A stretch of DNA of 64,000 nt. Source: Heracleum sosnowskyi (lineage: Eukaryota > Streptophyta > Magnoliopsida > Apiales > Apiaceae). Positions 57,060 to 64,000 of this stretch are shown here, piece by piece; within the stretch, counting starts at the first letter, position 1, and the number at the start of each line of letters is the position of its first letter. The position numbers were made by a program, and so were the translations under genes. Below the pieces are notes generated by a model. It had not been told where the DNA came from, made no database searches, and saw nothing but the letters and a program-made list of their open reading frames with translations. The DNA lies in NCBI GenBank assembly GCA_030848705.1, contig CM061238.1:27248655-27312654 (forward strand). The letters are read 5' to 3'.

Positions 57060-60000
57060 TAATAAAAGATGTGGTCCCCTTCAATACTCCACCTCAAGCT
57101 GGAGAGGGAGGCATGGCAGAAGTTCCCAGCTTGTTGAGTAAATAATGATGTTGAGTGACTGATAAGACCTTTGTGAAGATATCTGCCACCTGTTCAGATG
57201 CGGACATGTGAGAGGTGTTGATATAGCCAACTTTGATTTGATCTCGGATGAAGTGGCGGTCAATTTCCATGTGCTTGGTTCATTCGTGAAGTACGGGGTT
57301 GGCAGCAATGGCTAGAGCGGCTTGGTTGTCACACTTGAGCTGTGTTGGAGGCAATTGTTTGATGCCAAGGTCTTTAAGGAGGGCAGAAAGCCAAGTGACT
57401 TCGCGGGTGGTGAGGGTCATGGCTCGATATTCCGCTTCGGCCGAAGAACGAGCTACAACTGCTTGTTTTTTGACTTTCCGGGAGATGGGTGAGTGGCATA
57501 AGAAGATGCAATAGCCAGTAGTCGACTTGCGGGTAGTAGGGCAACTGGCCCAATCACTATCGCAATAGGCTGTAAGCTGGGCTGCACTAGAAGAGGCCAG
57601 GAGAATGCCTTGGGAAGGAGAGCCCGCCAAGTAACGAAGTAGACGTTTGGTTTCTTGTAGGTGGACAGTTGTGGGTGCATTCATGTATGACTGAGGGTAT
57701 GAACAGTAAAACAAATATCTGGGCGAGTTATAGTAAGATAGATGAGTTGTCCAAGCAACCGTTGGTAAGGAATGGGATTGGGCAGGGGATCACCAATAGT
57801 TGGTGTGAGTTTAAGATGGGAACCCATGGGTAGAGAAAGTGGTTTGCAGTTTAATAAACCATGTTCAGTGAGGAGGTCGAGGGTGTACTTTTTTTTAGAA
57901 ATAAAAAACCCCGAGGAAGACCTATCAATTTCGAGTCCCAAGAATTAATGAATTGGCCCTAAGTTTTTCATATGGAATTGATTGGAGAGCATTTGTTTCA
58001 GATTATGCATTTCATCCAAAGAGGAACCACACACCAACAGATCATCAACGTAAATCAGAACAGCAAGTAAAGAGGTTGGTGTTTGTAGGAGAAACAAACT
58101 ATAGTCAGATTTTGACTGTTTGAATCCAAGGGTGAGAAGTGTGATTGACAACTTTGAGAACCGAAGGCGAGGGGCCTTTTTTAACCCATATAATGCTTTG
58201 TTTAGTTTGCACACTAGACGGGAAGAAGAGTTACCTGCAGTTGTAGTATTAAGCTCAATTCTGCAGCCAAGGTGGGTATATCCAGAAGGTAACTTCATGT
58301 AGACATCTTCTGTGAGTTTGCCTTGCAAAAATGTGTTCGAGACATCCATTTGTAAGGTGTGCCAGTCTTGTATGCCAGTGACAGCCAACAGTGTGCGAAC
58401 CGTGGTCATTTTCGCCACAGGTGCGAAAGTTTCTGTATAGTCCTCACCAAATTTATGTCGACATCCCAGTATAACCAGTCTGGACTTATACTGTTCAATG
58501 CTGCCATCTGGGTTAAATTTTGTTTTGAACAGCCATTTACAACCAATGGTTGTTTTTCATAGTGGCAGCTCTGTGACAGTCCAAGTTTGATTTTTCTCCA
58601 AGGCCTCTAGTTCATCATTCATTGCTGAGACCCAATGTGGTTGTTGCACGGCTACTTTGAAGTGGACATGGTCAGTTGCAGATGCAAGAGTTGTTAAGAA
58701 ACATTGAAAGTTTTATGTGATCTCAGTAATTGCCAAGTTTGCAACAGATTGACAATTGTTTGTAATATAGTCTGAATGCCATTGTGGGGGTTGATGTACT
58801 CGAGTGGTTCATCGTGGCTCAATTGTTGGAGTATCAGATGGAGTCTAGGTGTTTAGAGTTGACATTTGGGAAATCTGTACTGGAGATGACATTGGTCTTG
58901 GCATTTCACATTCAGAGGTGATAGGAGAGCTCGGCCTTGAAGGATCAGAAACATATATTTCATCAATAATAGAGACAGATAGCATAGCAATAGGCACAGG
59001 TTGCATATACTTTGCATCTGTGCCAGGTTGAAATGGAAATATCTCTTCGTGGAACTTCACATCCCGTGATATGAATTGCTCTTTGGTGATTAAGTTGAGT
59101 AAGCGATATCCCTTCTTTGGTGGGGGGATAACCCAAGAATACACAAGGAACTCCTCGAGCTGCGAATTTGTCAGTTGGCATACTGGGATTATATACGAAG
59201 GCAAGACAACCAAACACATGTAAATGTTCATACTGAGGCACACGATTATACAAAGCTTCATACGGAGTGGTATTACCCAACAGTGGGGTTGACAGCCTAT
59301 TAATCAAATGCACTGCCGTCAGAACACAATCTCCCCACATATTCAAGGGAATGTTGGCTTGAAATCGCAGAGCTCGAGTTGTTTCCAAGATGAATCGATG
59401 CTTCCTTTCAACTCTCGCGTTCTGTTAAGGCCTATACGAGCACGAAGTCTGGTGTGTAATTCCATTTTCTGCAAAGAATTGCTTACACAAAGCACTATCG
59501 AACTCCATAGCATTGCAGAGCGTATGGCTTTTATGGTTGTGTGAAAATGGTTGTAAACATAATTGAAGAAAGTCTTCAGTGTTTGTAAAGTCTCAGACTT
59601 GTGAGATAGCAAATATAACCAAGTGTATCTTTTGTGGTCATCAACAAGTGTTAAAAAATATCTGCAGGTGCCTTTTGTGCATTCTTTATACGGTCCCTAA
59701 GTGTCTATATGCACCAAGTCAAATGCTTTGAGAGCGTGGGAATTACTAAGGGGAAAAGGGAGAGTTGTAAATGTAGCAAGTGGGCAGGTGACACAAACTG
59801 TAGAGTGATGTTTGTTTAGACTAGGCAGGTAAGGAATTTGTTTTATTTTGGACAAAGGGGCATGGCCTAGCCTAAAGTGCCAAAGGTTAAGATTATGACA
59901 TGTGGTGGAGGATTGTGACTGAACAACATTGTTTAGGTGCACGGTAGAGCTATGTGTGATGGGTGTCACGGGAACAAAAGAAGTAGCATGTGTCTGAGGG

Positions 60001-60304
60001 GTATAATAATACAATCCATTTCTTGTGTATCCCAATCCTATCACTCTATTCGAGGCGATGTCAGTAAAGCAACAATAGGTAGGATAAAATTGAACTTGAC
60101 AATTTTTATCCTTAATCAATTTCTGGACAGATAATAGACTATGCTGAAACTTAGGTACACATAAGACATCAATCAATCTCAAGCCATTCGATAGAGTTGT
60201 AGTACTTGTATGAGATATCACAGCTTTATCACCATTAGGAAGGTTGATGTGAGGAGAATTAGAGGCCAACAAAGCTTTGTCCAAATAATGTAGGTGTGGA
60301 GTCA
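57060..60304 (-). pseudogene. Copia element D pol, degenerate
   Basis: Minus-strand pieces from high to low coordinate. Protease end and pre-integrase (59697-60304) contain MTPHLHYLDKALL and LWHFRLGHAPLSK. Integrase core (58845-59612) contains NIPLNMWGD, YEALYNRVP and FGCLAFVY. Reverse transcriptase (57945-58418) contains QMDVSNTFLQG, ALYGLKKAP and IYVDDLLV. RNase H (57081-57714) contains [29 protein letters not shown] and ADIFTKVL. There are several frameshifts and stops, for example TGA in place of an Arg codon at about 57280. The motifs belong to a copia lineage different from A-C. A CTTGAGGTGGAG polypurine-like tract at 57091-57102 marks the 3' end of the internal region; element C inserted about 40 bp beyond. 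Confidence 0.85.
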
Positions 60305-60316
60305 TGGTATCAGAGC
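60305..60316 (+). other. Primer binding site of element D, plus orientation
   Basis: TGGTATCAGAGC precedes the plus-strand gag. It abuts the protease region of the minus-strand pol directly, with no LTR between them. Confidence 0.85.
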
Positions 60317-60497
60317 CGCCTTTCCTGGCTGCCTTTAAATCTTTATTTATAGTCTTTCTATCATGATCCCCTTCTGTCATCAAGATTCATTTTTTTCTCT
60401 TACTTCCTTTAAACAACTCCCAGGTCTACTTTTTCTTACTCTCTCACATCTTTAAAATCAAATCTTTCTCCTACTTCTTGATAGTCTCTTTCCCAAA

Positions 60498-61634
60498 ATG
60501 GCAACACCTGCAAGAATGTCATATCAGGATATGTTAAATCCTTTATTTCTTCACTCATTCGATAACGCCAGCTCCATTCAAGTAGAAAAGCTGCAAGGCT
60601 CAGCCGACTATAGAGCATGGTCTCGATCTATGGAAATCAATCTAGCCTCGAAAAGAAAGTTGGGGTTTGTAAACGGTACGGTGACAAAACCGGTTGATGA
60701 TGAAAATAAAGCTGAAATGTGGGAGACATGCAACAACATGGTGATAGCTTGGATTACTGGCAATGTCTCCCCTATTGTTCGTAAATCTATTATGTATATG
60801 ACTAATGCTTGTGAAATGTGGAAAAATCTTGAAAAAATATTCACTTTGGCTAATGGCTCTCGGAAATACAAGTTGAGCAAAGATCTCTATGAGATAAGAC
60901 AACATACTGCAACTATGAATGAGTATTATACTACAATGAAGACTTCGTGGGAGGAGCTTGACTCCATGAATATCCTTCCTGTCATTATTAATCCCACTGA
61001 GGAAATAACAAAGTTGTTAGCAACCATAGAGTTACAAAAGGAAGAATCTCGTCTTTTTCAGTTTCTTAATGGTATCAATGATATCTATGTACCTCAACGA
61101 AGCCATCTACTCATGTTGCAACCCTTACCTAGCGTGGAACACGCAATAGCTGCTCTACAGCAGGAAGAGGCACAACAATCTCTTTTGATTCCTTAGGCGG
61201 CTGATACTGATTTGTCGACCATGTACAGCAAGACGGCCTCGCAGGAAAGAACCTTCTTTTGTTCTGCGTGTAAGGTTAAAGGCCACACGAATGATAGGTG
61301 TTGGACCGTTATTGTCTACCCACGGTGGCACCCAAAACACTCATCTAATCAACAGCTTCGCAGAGTTAGACCTCAATTTGCCTCTCCTTCTCGATGGTCT
61401 TCAAATACCAGGCCACCACAACAACGAATGGTTGTTGCTGCAACTACAACTACTGAGAATGGTTGATATGTTCCTGCATCACCTACTACTGGTTTGCTTT
61501 TTACACCACAACAACTTGAACAATTGGCTCAGCTTGTCCCACAGTTTCAAATAACAAAGCCCCCTGCAATTGAGGATGAATTGGATTGTCATTTCTCCGA
61601 TATGATCTCTTGTAATGCTGTCGCGGCGGCGTAA
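60498..61634 (+). pseudogene. Copia element D gag, inverted relative to pol
   Basis: The frame from ATG 60498 ([13 protein letters not shown]) contains a capsid region with [25 protein letters not shown] and [16 protein letters not shown]. One zinc knuckle CSACKVKGHTNDRC is followed by WHPK. A Gln-rich tail (FTPQQLEQLAQL) ends at TAA 61632-61634. Stops at 61194-61196 (TAG) and 61464-61466 (TGA) interrupt the same frame. Gag should lie upstream of the protease on the same strand. Here it runs the opposite way, head-to-head with pol. Confidence 0.85.
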
Positions 61635-61636
61635 TA

Positions 61637-62237
61637 ATCTTTTTTAAAAATCTCTATCAAATAAATTACGAAAATTACTCGGTCCTTACTAATAAGCCGT
61701 CCTCCCGTGAAACACGCTTTCCTTTTTAATATCAAAATCTCAAATTTAATATATTGAATATATACTTGTCTTATATATTAATTTTTATTTTACCATACTC
61801 CTTTCTAATGAGACACTCTTTCGTTGAAAAAACACCTATATAACGTTACATATTCTACTTCAAATAGAACTTTTAGTTATGTATTACAAACGTTTATTCT
61901 ACTTCCAATAGAAATTTTAATTGCAATTACTTCTTTTATATCCGAATTTTTATCCTCTATAAATCGAAACACATATTTTACTTCAAATAGAACTTTGCAA
62001 GTACTTCTTTTATATTTGAACTCTTCTCCTCCACAAATTCAAACACCTATTCTACTTCAAATAAATTTTTTAATTATATGTCTTCGTTATAAATTCGAAC
62101 GTTTCTCCTCAATATGTTAAAGGATATTTTTTTATTTATCAATATTTAAAATTCTAAAATTCTAGAAAATTAGAAAAATAGATTGAGACGATTTTAGGGG
62201 CGCCACCAAACCTCCTGTGTATCCTCCTTTATATATA
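61637..62237. other. AT-rich DNA after element D gag
   Basis: No gene. Phrases such as CTACTTCAAATAGAACTTTT recur four or five times between 61850 and 62070 as a loose, degenerate repeat. No LTR of element D was recognised here. Confidence 0.4.
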
Positions 62238-63023
62238 CTAGATTTATACCCGTGCAATGCACGGGATGCTTTATATATCATTTGTATATATTTTAATTTT
62301 GTTTAAATTGTTATTTTTAATTTTTCTAAAAGTATTATTCTGATTTAATTTCAACTTTATAAATTTTTAATGATAACCAAACTTGAAAACATATAAATTT
62401 CAAATTTTATTTAAGTTTATGTCGTATTTTTGAAATGATACTTGTTTTTTATTTTTATATTTTGAAAATCACTATTTGTTTGTAATCATTTATTATTTTC
62501 CTAAATTTAACTTTGATAATTTTAGTTTGCTATTTGTTTGTCTTATATCAAGTTATCTGTTGACATTTTTTATTTTATTTAATTTGTTATTTGTTTACTT
62601 TAATAATTTAATTTTAATTATTTTATTTATATACTTATTTGTTTCTTAAAATATTACATAGCTAAAGATATACCGATCATACCATGTCATAAATTAATTA
62701 TTTTTGTATTATAGTTATCATTTTCTTAATTTTTTTGAAAAAAATAAACACCAATATTATTTTTTTATATTATAGTTATTATTTTAATTTTATTTTTGTT
62801 GTAACTATATTAGTAATCACAAGGTTAAACATATCTAACTCATATTTTAGATTTAAGTTTTATCTTTAATTTCTTGTTCATTTATAATGAGAATAGGACA
62901 TTTTAGTTATCTTTCTATTTAATAATTTGAATTTCATACAAATTGAGATTTTGTTTTATTTTTAATCCAAAATAAGAGACATATTTGTAAATGAAACTAA
63001 TTTACATTAAAGTAATACATATG

Positions 63024-63026
<3 letters not shown>
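62238..63026 (-). mobile_element. Helitron 3' end fragment, minus orientation
   Basis: On the minus strand CCCGTGCATTGCACGGG (7-bp stem, 3-base loop; 62249-62265) is followed by TATAAAT and CTAG, then T at 62237. This is the Helitron 3' signature and is very close to the end at 28185. The body towards 63026 is AT-rich filler without a helicase. The 5' end was not found before the (AT)n tract. Confidence 0.5.

Positions 63027-63064
<38 letters not shown>
63027..63064. repeat. (AT)n microsatellite
   Basis: About 19 AT dinucleotides directly adjoining the start of LTR E. Confidence 0.95.
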
Positions 63065-63065
<1 letters not shown>

Positions 63066-63066
<1 letters not shown>

Positions 63067-63614
63067 GTTAGGAATATGTTGTTCTTGATGATAATCATAA
63101 AACACTTAGTAGATTTTGTATTAAGTCATTTTGTAACTGTCAACGGAATGGCATGCTTTGCAGCTTTCGTTGACAGGAAGCTCATCAACGAAATGAGTGA
63201 TGTAGCAATTGCACTGTACAATACTTCATAGTTTGATATGCATTTTGTTGTAGGTATTAGATAGGTTTTCTAAGTCATGTTGACTAAGTACTAGATAGGC
63301 AAAATAGGTTGGTGAATTGTAAATATATCATACCTTGTAATTTTGCCTAAGTGAAGACATGTCAACGGATTGAAGATTACTCTATCAACAGAATGAAGAT
63401 TACTCTATCAACGAAACGAGGATTATACCATCAACGAAACGAAGAATAAAGCTATCAACGAAACACATCTCTCTACTATCAACGAATCATTATTGCTTTT
63501 TTGAATAGTTGAGAAAGTGATAGTGACAATTATCTGACAGATCAAAAGGGAGATATGGAAGTGTACTTTGCATTGGAAGCCATCAAAATGGTTACTGGAA
63601 ATAAGGAAACATTC
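63066..63614 (+). repeat. B-family copia LTR (element E), interrupted
   Basis: It starts TGTTAGGAATATG like LTR B but in the plus orientation, and follows it with many substitutions. It carries two or three extra motif-bearing repeats (CTATCAACGAAACGA-type units at 63380-63485). Similarity to LTR B stops at 63614, where another LTR begins. It is older and more diverged than element B. Confidence 0.85.
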
Positions 63615-64000
63615 TGTTAGATCAGAATTCAATGATCGTCAGAAGCTAGACTCAACTGATCAGGATTGCTGACGTCATCAGTATTGCATGGTCATCAGTA
63701 TTTGATCAAGCGTCAGTATCTTATTGATCATCAGGATTCCTACTCAGACTATGATCAGGTTTGATCATCAGGACTTGAAGCTGATCAGGATTCCTACTTC
63801 GAGTTATATTTGGAGTCTAGATAAACATGGAAGTTTATTCTATTTGTTCCTGGTTTGTAGAATGCAGCTATCGATTAAAGATATGTTTCTATCTTTGTTA
63901 TGATTAGGACTTATCTTGTTATTGATAGAGAAGCTGTGTGCACTATATAAACACAGTTTTGGTTTCGATTTATGTATTCATTCGAGAGAGAACATAATCG
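63615..64000 (+). repeat. Start of another copia LTR (element F)
   Basis: TGTTAGATCAGAATTC opens a sequence unrelated to LTR E, with a TATATAA box at 63944-63950 followed by ACACAG as in LTR C. It is truncated by the window end. About eight copies of TCAGKAYT occur between 63663 and 63795. Confidence 0.65.
63944..63950 (+). promoter_or_regulatory. TATA box in LTR F
   Basis: CACTATATAAACACAG is closely similar to the TATA region of LTR C (TACTATATAAACACAG). Confidence 0.55.

Noticed and set aside
63027..63064. Replication origin or regulatory AT element
   Set aside because: A plain (AT)n microsatellite next to an LTR, with no further signal.

Overview
The window is nuclear DNA of a flowering plant, most likely a eudicot. 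The evidence is two intron-containing type-I pectin methylesterase genes, plant-type CACTA transposons, Ty1/copia elements of the Sirevirus type with methionyl-tRNA primer sites, a chromovirus-like Ty3/gypsy remnant, Helitron-like termini and a chimeric scrap of plastid 23S rDNA. The sequence does not fix the family or species.

Layout. 1-5.6 kb: a small unknown gene (301-621, minus) and pectin methylesterase gene 1 (3228-5253, plus). 5.65-7.43 kb: a deleted gypsy element (one LTR plus a gag scrap). Inserted in that scrap is a large 5'-truncated CACTA transposon (7433-17003, minus) carrying two degenerate transposase-type genes. It is itself interrupted by a non-autonomous CACTA element (11195-13690, TTA target duplication). 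At about 17.0 kb it abuts the 3' half of a copia element (17004-23225, plus, 'element A'). 23.96-26.5 kb: pectin methylesterase gene 2, a diverged paralogue of gene 1. 26.5-32.5 kb: AT-rich repeats, a CCGAA-motif cluster and a Helitron-like region.

32519-57054 is a copia element ('C', plus strand, ATTCA target duplication, 495-bp LTRs). Its post-pol reading frame is split by a second, younger complete copia element ('B', 40023-53072, minus strand, CCCCT target duplication, about 995-bp LTRs with five substitutions and one indel). B has four long uninterrupted reading frames. 57.06-61.6 kb: a decayed copia of another lineage ('D'), whose gag block is inverted relative to its pol. 62.2-64.0 kb: a Helitron 3' end, an (AT)n tract, a B-family LTR ('E') and, inside it, the start of another LTR ('F').

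How it works together. Only three host genes are supported. The two pectin methylesterases act in cell-wall pectin de-esterification. Copy 2 has lost an oxyanion-hole glutamine and the N-terminal hairpin of its inhibitor domain. Everything else is mobile DNA, at least four nesting levels deep.

The most unusual observation concerns the copia families. Each of A, B, C and F carries its own short motif repeated many times, in LTRs and, where internal sequence is present (A, B and C), in spacers or reading frames. A, B and C also carry a fast-diverging extra reading frame downstream of pol. I suggest, as inference only, that this could be a sequence-specific protein/target-motif system comparable in logic to the VANC anti-silencing factors of VANDAL transposons.
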